Notes: generated by a model from the sequence alone, not told the origin. Counted from the first letter of the stretch, positions 1 through 12,000 are shown. The stretch: 64,000 nt of DNA from Isoetes taiwanensis (GCA_021234155.1 JAJEKV010000003.1:31289166-31353165), one strand, 5' to 3'. Program-made: numbers and translations.

Positions 1-1310
1 TTATTTTCCTTCCCTGCACTTTGTTCTGCTCTATTAATATCCGAAGGGTCACGAGGTGATCTGTGGTTGAGTGCTCCGGTCTGAACCCTGCTTGCCCCTG
101 TGCTCTCATATTTCCTTCTTCTGCCCATTTCTTTAGTTTGTTATCCAATACCTTTCCAAACCATTTTGCGAAAATCGAGCTTACCATTATCGTCCTGTAA
201 TTCCCTGGATCTTTTCTGTTTCCTGCCTTATGTAGAGGTATGACTCTATTGTATGTCCATCTGTCTGGAAGTCCTGTATGTATGATGCCATTGAAAATGT
301 TCAGTAACTTTGTCTGTAGATTTCCGTTTCGGCACACTTCAGCTAGATTCCACGGTTAGTCCAGTATAGATCCAGGTGCTTTATGATTGGCCATCTGTTT
401 AGGGCTAGCATTACTTCTAACATGTTGAAGCATGGTTTATATCGATCATCTTTGTATTGGTATTGGTCTTTGGAGGTGCCCCAATATCTTGTATAATTTG
501 TCCAGGTAACTCTCCCATCCCTCGGGTTCCAATGTCATCTTGCTCGTTCTTTGTTTTCATATTGCCACCCCTCCTTTTGTTTTGAGTCCTCTCCAAAATC
601 TTGGGGCTGTTTTTTCAAAGCATTTTCCCCATGTACCATTGGTGCTGTAACAGGTTATTGTATCTCTTCTTCTTCAGTAATCTTATGTATGCTGCCTTTT
701 CTTCCCGGTATGTCTCCTTTCCCCTGTGTTTTCTTACATTTCTCTTGTATTCTCTACACTCGTCATCATACCATCTTTGAAGCTCAATGCCCCTGTTCTT
801 CCTGATTTTGATCTTTTTCCCAAACACCCTCATTTGCTACCCTTACCATGATGTCATTTAGGGTGTTTAGTTCTCACTTACTGCTTGTGCTTTCCCCAGT
901 TCCATTCTCCCATTTCCTCCTTGATCATTTGGGTGAAGGTTTCTGCGTATTTCTCCTGGAACTGAATCTTCACCCTGTCTTTATTATCTTCCTTTCTTTC
1001 TGTGCTATCTTTTTGTGGCGTTCCCCCTAGCCCGATTGTTAGTTTAATCGGTCTATGGCTTTCCCTTTTCCCAGTCGGCCATTCTTGTAGCATCAGTCTT
1101 TCTATCTTTTCCGCCGCTTGATCGTTCACAATTATATAATCCACTATGCTCTTACCATGTGTGTTTTGGCTCGTGAATCCTCCTGATCCCCTCCATTTTC
1201 CTACACCATAGCTATAATCATCCATATATGTCGTTGTTAGGCAACTTTTCACATGTTTCTCAAAAATATTTCTCCATCCATGGCACAACAGCTAGAGTGG
1301 TCATTGTTAC
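1..1310 (-). pseudogene. LINE (non-LTR retrotransposon) fragment: endonuclease C-terminus, linker and RT start
   Basis: Read on the minus strand from about 1290 down to the left edge. The first part (about 1288-878) resembles the C-terminal half of a plant LINE AP-endonuclease: a GGFTSQNTHGKS stretch leading to IVDYIIV, then WPTGKRESHRPI with the catalytic-type S-H-R-P ending. Next (833-615) comes the basic linker typical between endonuclease and RT, with WYDDECREYKR and a lysine-rich helix. From about 300 to 1 the minus strand gives RT blocks: GLPDRWTYNRVIPLHK, NYRTIMVSSIFAKWFGKVLD and GQAGFRPEHSTTDHL, which match the first RT motifs of L1-type elements. The reading frame shifts between these parts and has an in-frame stop just before the RT part, so it is a dead copy. 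The rest of the RT lies outside the window. Subclade not determined. Confidence 0.85.
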
Positions 1311-1549
1311 AACTCTTCTTGGTCCACAATGATCATCAATTGCTAGGTTTTCATCCAGTCTTTTATGTATTCAAGACATTTTAGTGATCCTAAATGGTGG
1401 ACAACCATAAAGCATTTCTGGCACACTTGTTATTGTGCTACATATTCTAAACGAGATGCACCCTGGACTACCACAGTCATTGGATCTGTCAATCCTATGG
1501 CCCAGATCATATGTTAGGGCCTCTGGGTACCTCTCGTTTTGCTTATGGT
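1311..1549. other. no recognisable gene between LINE and SINE pair
   Basis: Short AT-rich stretch upstream of the truncated LINE. I see no motif or coding pattern in it. It may hold decayed LINE sequence. Confidence 0.3.
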
Positions 1550-1977
1550 CATTTATGATTGGAGGTGCCTACGATTTTGAAATATGAAATACGAGTTCGC
1601 CTAAGGTTTTGAGGGAATATCGAACCTCTATACGACTTTGTCTAAGATTTTAGAATATGAAATACGGAGGCTTGAACCTCTACCAAAATAACTTAATGTC
1701 CTAATAAGACTACTTTAACCAATATATCTAGTGAACTAGTATAATTATTTTCTATCTTGAACATCATTTATGATTGGAGGCGCCTATGATTTTGAAATAT
1801 GAAATACGAGTCCGCCTAAGGTTTTGAGAGAATATCGAACCTCTATACGACTTTGCCTAAGATTTTAGAAAATGAAATACAGGGGCTCGAACCTCTAGCA
1901 AAATAACTCAATGTCTTAATAAAAGTACTTTAACCAATATACCCAATAAGCTAATGTGATTGTTTCTATCTTGAATC
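1550..1977 (-). repeat. head-to-tail pair of tRNA-like SINE units
   Basis: Two similar units of about 215 bp lie in tandem (1550-1764 and 1765-1977). On the minus strand each has a tRNA-style internal promoter: an A-box-like TATTGGTTAAAGTA and, about 40 nt further, a B box. In the right unit the B box is GGTTCGAGCCCC (1893-1882), a full match to the GGTTCGANNCC consensus. In the left unit it reads GGTTCAAGCCTC. Each unit also has an internal half-repeat around the sequence CCTAAG(A/G)TTTT, with a second B-box-like GGTTCGATATTC. The tRNA-like region identifies SINE ancestry. The family is not recognised, and no clear target duplication is visible. Confidence 0.6.
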
Positions 1978-2887
1978 TATTTTTCTTTTTTTAAAATAAC
2001 CTATTCAATTGTTTTAGGGATATATAGTCTATGGTTTCATGAATTGTTATTTTTAAATCCATCTCAAATCCCCCTGGAACCCCTGTTATTGTGCTACATA
2101 TTAATGCAACAATATGTAACGGTCTAGTCCTAAATGATAAGCCAAATAGGCATTCTGATTTGCTAGTGTCATAGAACTGTAGTTGTCTCTAATTGCACAA
2201 TGTTGAATTTGTTGATGCAACCCAATCCCGGAGGGTGTGCAGCTAGTGTAAGTCATATAGGGCATGTGCGTGCATAGACTCAAGAGAAACTAACCCTTAT
2301 ACGGAATTTTATTTAAAAAATTTCCCTCATTTTAAATATCCCTATCATATTTCTCATATAATTTATATGGAATTCAAGCAAAAGAAGCCGCCTCCCATAC
2401 TTATATGGTATGGTTGAATGGAAAAAAAACCCCACCCTTATACTCACATGGTTTATATGGTTTTTTCTGCGTGCACCCGCTAGGAACCCAACGAGTAGCA
2501 TCTGGTAGTTCTTAGAAGTCTCCTCATTTTTTGTTCGTCCATAAGGTTTCTTCATCATACAGAAGAACATGTTCTCAAACTAAATTTCGCCTTGAATTTC
2601 TTGGAAGATTGGCTGGGGAACATGTAAGCTCCTCGTTGGTGTCTTCATCTTTTAAGGAGAGTTCTACTCTGGGAGTGACCTTCTCTACCCCCAGTGGTGT
2701 GCTTGTAGAGGAAAAATGACCACGTCATGTTGTAGCCGGATAAGTCGAGGGCATAATATTAAATGTAGGTGATGGACCACAGGATGTTGTGTCAATAGAA
2801 GCTGTGGCATTGTCTTGTTGAAGACTTCTTGCAAACATATCTCTTATTGTTGTTCAAAATTGTTAGCCTCTTCTCCTCTAGCACGAG
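1978..2887. other. intergenic DNA without recognisable gene
   Basis: AT-rich sequence with short open frames only on both strands. No domain, splice pattern or repeat that I recognise. Confidence 0.3.
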
Positions 2888-3526
2888 CTCTGCCAACTCT
2901 TTCTTAAACTGCCAAGGCATCACTTAAACTATTACCAGATCAATTGTTCCTATTCAAAGTTGTGGATCAGGTATCTCCGCCTACCATTCTAGCATTTCCT
3001 TAATTTCAATTTCCTCTGATTTTTCGACTGGCTCAGATTTTTTCTTTTCTGTAGATTACTAAGCCCTCAGTAACTCAGTAGTTACTGCAAAGGTTTTTCC
3101 CTTGAAAACCTTTCGAGGCAGGGGTTTTTTTTTAATCCTAGTAGTAATGATTGTACTAGCCCATTGTATGGGTCCCATGACCTATTGGTCTCCGTAGACG
3201 TTAAAAAACTTATTTTATTCTATTCTATTCTCTGGCTCTTGCTGTTGAGCCTAACATTGAGCTTGCCATAGCCATCAAGCCTGCTCCTTCAGAACAAGCA
3301 ATGAATTTAAAATCCCGTTTGGCAAACGTAGTTCTTGCATATACTTATGTGTTCTTTGACTAGAAATTATTTATGTGTTTTGCCTTTATGTTATTAAAAA
3401 TGTTATCAAATCAAAAAGATGCCTATCAAATTATAGAGACATTTTTAGAGCGTCTATTGTTGCATACACTTACAAATGAACAAGGCATACAACACTTCCA
3501 ATGATGGCAAAAGACATTACTAAGAA
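2888..3526 (+). pseudogene. retrotransposon ORF1 remnant, first copy (left end of duplicated unit 1)
   Basis: From CAACTCTTTCTTAAACTG onward this matches 20064-20537 with point changes and an inserted SINE (3055-3226). At 20 kb the same sequence follows an ORF1-like protein, so this is the tail of that ORF1 without its head. It is full of stops. Its importance is positional: it is the left part of duplicated unit 1, and its end at 3526 joins the 5' terminus of the Helitron. Confidence 0.6.
3055..3226 (+). repeat. SINE with (TTCTA)n tail
   Basis: About 172 bp present here and absent at the paralogous site near 20231, which reads straight from TTTTCTGTAG to CTCTGGCTCTTG with 9-12 bp in between. 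The body starts with a tRNA-like stretch (CTCAGTAGTTACTGCA as A-box-like, CTTTCGAGGC as B-box-like), then the family 3' motif GGGTCCCATGACC and TTGGTCTCCGTAGACGTTAAA, and ends in TTATTCTATTCTATTC. Related 3' ends occur at 29477-29530 (minus), 45826-45893 and, with an ATTCA-type tail, 60850-60893. Confidence 0.65.
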
Positions 3527-4083
3527 TCCTATTGTTTAAATTTGGTTTTTCCAGGGTTCCAAAAACTTTTTGGATTTTTTTGGGGTTTGGTTTTTCTAAG
3601 GTTTTTAATGTTTTGGCAGCCGGAAAATATTTCCGAATTTCAAAAAATCGAGAAATTTTTTTTGGTATGATTTCTAGATTCGAGATATCATAGTTAGTTT
3701 ACCGCAGGGAGATCGTGTCCTTAGTTTCCAGCATGGAGGCCGTGTGGAGGACAAGGATAGTAGGTTTTCTTACCTCTGTGAAAATCCACCGCTGTAACTG
3801 CTTTTGTGAATTTGGCATGGTATGGCCAGGGTTCGGTTCATATTTTTTTAGACGATGTCCGCTTTCGCTGCTTGTATCATACGTTTTCATTCAGATATTC
3901 AGATGATGTCCATTTTCGGTGCTTCTATATTACATTTTCATTCATTTGCTTTGCAAAAACTATGTTGTCCTGTTCTAGATTTAACCTGGGGTACCAAGAG
4001 CGGCAAGATGGAAAACGACGTCATTTGTATGCTGTTTATGTCTAAGCTTTTTGATCTGACGGTTTTTTTCTTCTCTGCCACAG

Positions 4084-6001
4084 GGTTTTATGTGCCAAAC
4101 ATGCACAGCAGCTATGAAGGAACTTGGAGGCACGATAGCCATAGATGATTTCTTGAATGCATACATCCAGTTCTATCCAATTCCAGCTCGCAGCCTAAGT
4201 CACAGAGCTACCTCAGGTATTGTCTCATTACTTTCGTGTTTGCAATCTCTTTGCCTTCTTCGTTTTTTTTTTCAATTGATTTGTGCTTCTATTTTCTATT
4301 CTTCTTTTTCTAGGAATCCTAGCTCTCCATGCATGCTCTAGCAAAGCCAGTGATTAGGTATGATAATCATTACATTATTGATCGTCCTATTTCCATCCTA
4401 CCATTTTCAGTAGCCTTTAAATAGACATTTTCATCCAGTCGTCTTCATTGCACAAAGCTCCTTATTAACTTGCACAGAGCAGCAACTATATTGTGTTAGC
4501 TGAGATCTCAGGGCAGAACATATGATGGCAAAATATTTCCTAGACAATGATGTTTTTGATGAGGAAAGATCTTCAAAGTGCAAAAAAACACACAACAGAA
4601 GGATAAGAGCTCTCCTTTGTGGTGTTGCATACACTGATGCTACAGCTGCACAAGGAAGCCTCAGTTATTATTCGTTGCACTAGCTGTATTTTCTTCTTCA
4701 TGTTGGCTGCACATTAAATTTTCAAAAACAGAAAGTAGAAGGCAGTGGTTTTTGGTCGCACACAAACTTCTCTATTTGCCTTCAGTATCCATTTCCTCTC
4801 TTATCTGTTCATTTTGTATTAAAAGCATTAAAAGTGGCTTTCAATGCTACACCTTGCCTCAATCAGCTTCTCAGCACTAATACTTTGTTCTATTCTATTC
4901 TTTGGACGCACTTTGCCTTCTTAGGATTACGGTCTGCATGTTCTGGAGCAAAGTTCTTAAATGCTAGCCTCAGATGTGTGCAATCGATATAGAGTTTCAC
5001 AAGGCATGTCCTGAAATGCTTTCTTTTGTAAGTTTCTATATTGAGGCATGAGCGAGACCAATTTACCGTGGATGGCATTACAGTATGATGTTGATGCATC
5101 AATTAAACATGATGGTAGTACAATATAGTTGTACTATACTTGCCATATCAAGATAACATTATCACAACCCACTTGAACATAATGGCAGTACTTGCAGTAT
5201 ACAGGTAATATTTTTGGATGGAATGGTTTGTTAAGACCATGATTGATTATTTTCTTATTTTCGTTGCTGAATGATTGTATATTTCATGTTGCAAATTGAT
5301 CGCGTTTAGAATTTGAGAGCAGAAACCCTTCCAAATTTTTCAGGACTCAACCTTATTTTCCCAATGACCTCCAAGCGTGAGATATGAGATGAAGAATACA
5401 ATGAATGGAGTTTCTAGAGGTATGCTTGCTCAGAGGAGCTTAACAAATTGTGTCATCGGCTTGCCATTGGTGCTTGCTTGCAGATTACATGGAGATACTT
5501 TAGCATGCTTAATGCATATGGTTCTACATATTAAACTAGACTTTCGCTGCCCATTCCATGGAACATCCTCAGGTAACAGTGATATAAAAATTATGTTGGG
5601 CCATTTGTGTTTTGCACTATCCTTAGTTGCGGTTGAAAACCTTTGTTTCTTTCAGTCTATTTGTGTATCTACATTTCAAAATTCAGGAGTCTGTGCATTG
5701 ATGCTGGAGCATGGGTTATTGAGCAACCTTAGGTAAATGTTTCTTTCAGCTACTCATGTTCAGTCTTCTTTGTTACAGACTGATCGTTTTCGCAATCTAT
5801 ACTCAGTTCTCAGTAGATATGCATGTCACAAGCCTAGCAATATTGCAAAACCTGATTGTAGATCAAGACATAATTATAAATGATCTATGATACCTTCTAC
5901 AGCTTACACAACTATATCATCTATGGATTTCATAGTGCAGGAAGTTCGCAATTGAATGGCACAAAAGGAAGCTTGAAGCTAGGAATGATATCGCATTTTG
6001 A
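4084..6001 (+). pseudogene. captured gene fragment with splice-consistent exons, product unknown
   Basis: Several segments have good splice borders. Exon 4084-4216 lies between CCACAG and GGTATT and reads GFMCQTCTAAMKELGG, then a continuous frame to ATS. Exons 5484-5572, 5687-5732 and 5941-6001 are flanked by TTGCAG/GTAACA, TTCAG/GTAAAT and GTGCAG, and their phases agree. Joined, the last three give one open frame ending ...FRCPFHGTSSG, VCALMLEHGLLSNLR, KFAIEWHKRKLEARNDIAF and a stop at 5999-6001. A further open frame of 53 codons lies at 4522-4683. The exon following 4216 (about 4315) runs into a stop in the expected frame, so the whole is probably not functional. I do not recognise the protein. 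Lying inside a Helitron, it is best read as captured exons. Confidence 0.45.
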
Positions 6002-6796
6002 GCTCATGTATATCTGAGAATATTTTTTTATGAAGGTTATGATGTGATGGATGAGTCTACAAATCATACAGCAGAGCCATTATGCAGGAGTCTATTTGGA
6101 ATGCTGGAATTTATCCCAGGAAAATAACAGATAATTTCAAGATAGTTGTAATGAGATTGCAGATCTCGAGTGATTGTGCAGCATTTGGAATTTCATCCAT
6201 ATTCATTATGTGGAGTTCCGTGGCATATTAAAAATGCAACTGTTTACATTAGAAATAATATGCATTTCCTCTTGGAGCTTTTTCAAGATGCTGCTTTGTG
6301 CTTTGTTTGTGCTGCTTGGCTGAATTGGAGTTGGAAGTCCCGTCTCAATTCCATTCTCAGTCACTCCTTTGTTGTTTGGCTATTTGACCTGCAGGTACAC
6401 GTTCCATTGAAGCATTGAATCTCATTGAAGTATGTTCCAGAATCATTGAATGTGGATTGTCACTCCTGTAGAGCTAGAACATTATGTAGTGTCCAAAAGA
6501 TGCAAAACTCCATCACTGCAAGCTATTATTTTTGGCAACAGATGTGAAAGAATCCATCATCTCAAGTTTTTTTTTTCAACAATTACAATACCAAAATTTT
6601 GTTAATTCATTAACACCGCTTTTCACCGCTCTGTGAGCTGTTTCATTCCCCAAAATAACATGTCAAATCTTCATAAATTTATTTGGCTGAATGGATTTAA
6701 TTCCTAATGGCATTCTTTAGTTCTATTTATCATCGTATTTCTTCCATGCATTTGTTCAATTAATGTATTTTCCATGATTACTTTATTTTTATGTGT
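6002..6796. other. Helitron interior, probable captured 3' flank
   Basis: AT-rich sequence after the last captured exon. It probably includes the 3' UTR and flank of the captured gene. No further exon recognised. Confidence 0.3.
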
Positions 6797-9700
6797 CATT
6801 AGGGCAGATTTGGGGTCTCAAAATGGCCCATATCTTGGATGCCAGAATTCCACGTCATGTTTTTTGCGACCAATGATGTTTGCGCATTTTTTTCCAAAGT
6901 CAGTATTAGTTGGCAAGTAGAAAGAGGAGCAGGCTTACTTGGCATCCACATGGCGAAATTTCATAGGACATGTTTGTGCATTGCATTCATTGCAACCACA
7001 TTAATGGCCCGCATTTTTCGAAAATCGTATCGCGGACCAAAATAATGGCTACTTTTCCCGCCTACTGTGCACATGCCCACATGCACCAACCATCTTATCA
7101 AATTTTGGCACCAAGATTTCCATTGTTCACATTAAGCGCCCTTCGTGCATCCTCTCATATCGGCTCTTCATTTGGAATCCAAGTCTCCAATAGTTAATGC
7201 GTGTTTTTCTTGGGCGAGCATAGAGTTAAGCAACAACAGCGGCGATGTGCGGACAAGCAAGCGTCGTTACATGCCATGTTTTTACTACCCAAATTTTCAT
7301 TACGAAGTTTTCCTACTTTTCAGCTCTTCCCATTCATCGTATTGCTCCCGCCATTCATTCTTACAATTCAACGGCCGTCGATCGATCCGACGATTGGAAG
7401 GATGCGTGGGTGAGAATGCTATCATAACGAAGGGTGACTATGGAGTTACATCCGCGGTCGGCGACATTCATATGCAATGAATAGGTAGAACTATAGGGTT
7501 CAAAATAAATGCTATGGATAGTATATTGCAAAAAAAAAAGGGAAGGGGGAAGGGATTTGAAGAGGAGGATATTTGCAAATTTGCACCCTCAATAATACAT
7601 GGATCACACCATGCGAAAATGCATATGCACTTTGTAAATGTGTAGTGAGATTTCGGCGTCATGTGATCCTTGCTTCTTTTTCTTCCCTCTTCTTGATTTA
7701 TATTCACTCTTGAATCAAATATTTTTCTTTGGGCTATATTTATCGGATGTGAGGGGATTTGAGACTAGGGAAAAGCATTACTAGCATCGTTGTTGTCTAA
7801 AATATGGACATAAGAGACATGCTTTTCAAGATATACATTAGGGGCAATGGGCATCTAGTTTTACGTTGTAAAGTTGTGGGAGCCGAGCTTGAAAGTCGTC
7901 CCATGACCTCTTTTAAGCGAATTGTGCAAGCCTTATGAGAATGGTGTCCTTGCAATGAAGAAATGTTTGATAAGACGTGCATCCAGGGTTGTTGAAAAAA
8001 TGAGTTACAAAATATTTGCTCCATTAGAGGTGTTTACTAATGCCACGACACAAAAGCTCCAAAGATATATTGTATAAAATGTAAACTTTCATGAGCCTTT
8101 GGATCAGTTAACTCAAAGTGTCACATATGGAAACATTGTTAGGTTTGATAAAATAACATAAAAATCTTATTTAATAAAGATTTGGTTGTTGGTAAAGTGT
8201 TGGCTTATTGATTAAGTGTTTGTATTTTGCTTTGAGGTCCTCTTTGAAAAAGTTTAGTTCATAAAACATAATATAACTTGGAATGATACATATTTTATAT
8301 GCAAATGGGAGACTATTGATGAGGGACTTGGTGTTATTATCTATTGACAACAAACAAGAAAGTGGATCACACCATGCGAATTTAGTATATTCCAACCTTT
8401 TAGCTTATACAAAATTGGCTTGGTGTGATCTTTTTGGAAAAAGATGACTTCCTATAGTAAAATTACTTTGATTATCTTTTAATAAAAGAAATATATATGT
8501 GTCTTATTTGAAGTTAAGTGTGGATATGTGGCGTGCTCATTTATTGATAAAGTGTTTGCTTTTGAGAAAAGGCTAATAACTTTATGTACTACTAGAGTTG
8601 GTAAAGTATTTTAGATGCAAATAGGAAGGGGTACTTGTGTTTAGGTTTAATTTGACAACAAGCAAGAAAGCGTATCACACCATGCTTGAAATGATTGTGT
8701 TCGATTTTTTTGCATATGTATTATTCCCTTGATGTGATCCTTCTTAAAAAAGATATAGATCTCTTTGAAAAGGACTAATAACTTTATGCACTTGGGGTGG
8801 TAAAGCATTAAATGAGAAGGGGTACTTGAAAAGGACTAATAACTTTATGCACTTGGGGTGGTAAAGCATTAAATGAGAAGGGGTACTTGTGTTTAATTTT
8901 AATTTGACAACAAATAAGAAAGTGGATCACGACGATGCTGAATTTAGTGTGTTCCATTTTTTGTTGCATATGTACTATTAAGCTTGGTGTGATCCTTCAA
9001 GCATTTTAGATACAAATAGGAATGAGTACTTGTGTTTAATTTTAATTTGACAACAAATAAGAAAGTGGATCACACCATCTTGAATTTAGTGTGTCCTTTT
9101 TTTTTGCATATGTATTATTAAGCTTGGTGTGATCCATCTTGAAAAAAATAGCTTTCAAGTAAAAAGGAAAGAAAGAAATATCTTATTTAAAGTGTAAAGT
9201 GTTAGTATGTAAAGTGTTGGTTTATTAAAATACTATTTGTTTACGCTAAGTTGTAAGTTCAATATTTGTGTTTCTATTTACTTTTTTTACGCAAGGATCA
9301 CACCAGGCGAATTTCTTATATGCAATTACTTCTGCGCATGAAGATTTCACATCATATGATCCTCTTTAAACAAGGATGGCTTTGACCTTCAATGTTCATA
9401 AATTTTATGAATGTTTGCATATAAGAATGTCACATATCATATTTTCTTAAAAAATGGTCATCAAATGGATAACTAGTCAAAGAGTTCTTCTACTACTTAA
9501 AGAGTTTCAAGACTCATTTTTGCTATAATTTAAATAGCAATAGATATTTAAAGGAATCTATTGTGAACAGTAGTCAAAGACTTCTTGTATTAGAGGTATC
9601 TAAACACAAACACCATAACCTTTATACTTCAAGAATATATAAACCCTTCACATTGCAAAGTATAATGTCATTTATTAGCATCTTCACGAACATTTCCCCT

Positions 9701-10848
9701 TCCTTATCGGGCGGCTCATCTCAAGGGCGTATTCGATTCGAATGCCTTCATCCTCTCAATCTCTCACAATATCCCGGGAGGCGAGAGTTACCGTCACCAC
9801 AAAATTGGACTAAACTTGAAAGCGTCCCGAAATGGCGGTTTCTTGCCACTCAACGGATCCAATGGATATAAAGCGCCATCCGCCCGGATGTCGACACTTT
9901 TGAGCACGCAAGGCGCAACATGTCGAGGTCTAAGTTCTTATTTTTTAGACCTCCTTTTTGCGATTGAAGACTGGAGCATATTCGTGAGTCGGATGGATCC
10001 TTATCCACACATCATTTGGAGCTTCCATATCTTGCGTGGATCGATGACGCGGCGAAATGAAGATGTACAATTTGTATGCCCCAAAGACAATTCGGGCTTC
10101 GTGTGAGCGAGCGTCCGTACTAACCTCATTTTTTGAAATTTGCAGCGTGCATATGGAAATCGAAAAGTCCATTCTCCTACAATCCATGCTTTTATACATT
10201 AAGCAAATTCAAATTTCGAATTGTAAGGGGCGGGAAGCTTTGTATTGGGATGAAGTAAAGATCCGGTTAATGTTGGGTTCACATGGATGACTGCTGGCGG
10301 GCTTAAAACCTGGCGAACTTGGGTGAGGCAAAAAAAAATCAGCCCCGTTTTTGGAAAATCAGCCCTCGCAAGATCCAACTTGCATAGGCGATCACGGCGT
10401 TGAATTTTTAATCGATCAGTCGACTCCGTCGAACTTCAGCGGAGGGCCTAAACTTCTCCATGTGAACCACCCATAAACGCGACCCCGGCGCCCTCGAAAT
10501 GAAAGTCTGATACAAAGCTTCAACCTGCACATTCAAATTTTGAAATGTGGAAGGCGGGAAGCTTGTATGGCCATGGCCTAAATGAAAATAGCGCAAGAAT
10601 CGGTGACACGCACGCTTGGTATCTGACAAACCAAGAGACACGTGTTGCATCAGTCTGTCTGACAACCAACAAAATTAAATACATATGGCGCCATGAATGC
10701 GCGATCCCCCTTATTCTGGGAGAATATTTCAAGTAAATCTGTAATGATGAGATGTTGATATCCTAGGTGGCATGGGAAAAAAGGAGCGGAAATATGACGT
10801 GGACTGGCTGATAGGAGGCCATTTTCAGACCCCAAATCCGCCCTAATG
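6797..10848. mobile_element. CATTAG-type inverted-repeat element, copy 1
   Basis: 4052 bp bounded by inverted termini CATTAGGGC...GCCCTAATG. The similarity continues inward for about 30 bp (left CATTAGGGCAGATTTGGGG, right reverse complement CATTAGGGCGGATTTGGGG), and a shared TCCACGTCAT follows about 50-60 bp inside each end. A second copy with the same ends is at 41114-45594. No direct repeat of host DNA is visible at either end (left flank TTTATGTGT, right flank GATTGCCAT). Open frames inside are short and not conserved between the copies, so I see no transposase. The middle part is an array of stem-loops (7601-9362). A non-autonomous DNA transposon is the best reading. The superfamily is not assigned. 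Confidence 0.75.
7601..9362. repeat. array of six ~68-bp stem-loops, arm GGATCACACCATGCGAA
   Basis: Six units start with GGATCACACCATGCGAA or a close variant and end with its inverted partner (TTCGCTTGGTGTGATCC type): 7601-7669, 8364-8430, 8672-8750, 8924-8995, 9067-9135 and 9295-9362. The loop of about 35-45 nt often contains GCATATGTA. The middle four units are joined by a shared spacer (TAATAACTTTATGCACTTGG, then GGTACTTGTGTTTAATTTTAA and CAACAAATAAGAAAGT), so the repeat period there is about 150-300 bp. A 68-bp stretch of spacer is itself duplicated at 8755-8890. The same array is present in the second element at 41927-44088. Confidence 0.8.
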
Positions 10849-11460
10849 GATTGCCATATGTGCAGAACTTGCATCCACCTAGAAGAGAAGATAGAATAGA
10901 TAATAATGCTAACTCTAGAGTAGGGTCACTTGCATCCAAGCAACAATAATGTTGTGCAACAATTTCGCATCCATCTAGAAGATATGCAATAATCATGTTG
11001 TGAAGCAAACTAAGATAAGATCATGACACAAATCGTAATATGCTCAACTATATAAACAAGACAAAGTTGCTCATAAAACTAGGTTTATAAAATCACTCGA
11101 CTATTCAAATTGAATACATTTGTCTTTCTCACTTTGCCCAACCATATAGGTAAGTTGTATATCATATTGCTTTGTTTTAAAGTTTGGCAATGCCAATATG
11201 TGAAATATTAGTGATAGAAGGCTATTTGATCAATATAATTTGATGAAAAATATATTATAATCACATCCTCATGTGCTACAGGAATAACAGAGGTTAAGAA
11301 ATGATTGCAATGTCAATACGCACCAAATTGAAAATATGAACATAAGGACAAGAATATGAACTACAAAGCTTAGCTCAACCCAAAGGGCTCACAGATTGGA
11401 ACTGCGAGGAAGACTATCGAACGCATTGTCCAACTCAAGTCAATAACATTTTCCTCTTTG
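10849..11460. other. Helitron interior without recognisable gene
   Basis: AT-rich DNA between the nested element and the repeat block. Nothing recognised. Confidence 0.3.
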
Positions 11461-12000
11461 TAACGCATAGATTGATGTTTGCCCAACACTGTATATTCTT
11501 TGCACATATTTATAAGCTAGATTTTGACTCAACCTAGCTCAACAAGCAAGCCTAGCTCAACTCAAATCCCATATTGGAAGTACCACAGCTACATTTCCCA
11601 AGTCAAAGTAAGAATATGCCTCTCTTTGTAATTGATTAGGTTGGTGTTCTCTTTGTAATTGATTAGATTGGTGTTCACCCAATACTGTATATTCATTGCA
11701 CGGGTATAAGAAAGAAGATTTTAACTACTTTTGTCAACAAACAAGCATATTGCCCTACGAAGCCTAGCTCCACCCAAAGGGCTCCCATAGTAGAAGTGCC
11801 TTTTGATGTTTGCGGACCACTATATATTCGTTGCACACTTTTAGGAAAGAAGATTTTGGTTTTGACTGCTTTTGTCAACAAGCAAATCATTTAGCCCAAA
11901 TCAAGGTAATAACTCTCTACTATTTGAAATCACATAGGTAGATCCTTGCCCAATACTACATAATTGTTGCACACATTTAACAAACAAGATCTCATTCACA
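11461..12000. repeat. four diverged tandem repeats near the Helitron 3' end
   Basis: A motif of the form TTGATGTTTGCCCAACACTG, then TATATTC(A/T)TTGCACA and AAGAAAGAAGATTTT, recurs at about 11470, 11660, 11800 and 11940. Between copies lies CAACAAGCAAGCCTAGCTC and CCAAAGGGCTC. Spacing is about 135-190 bp. These are subterminal repeats of the Helitron, of unknown function. Confidence 0.5.

Noticed and set aside
7145-7480. 111-codon plus frame in the CATTAG element as transposase
   Set aside because: The frame is not kept in the second copy at 41.46-41.8 kb, and no transposase motif is seen.
7601-9362. CRISPR-like repeat array
   Set aside because: Units are inverted-repeat stem-loops with long similar spacers in plant transposon DNA. 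There are no unique equal-length spacers and no cas genes.
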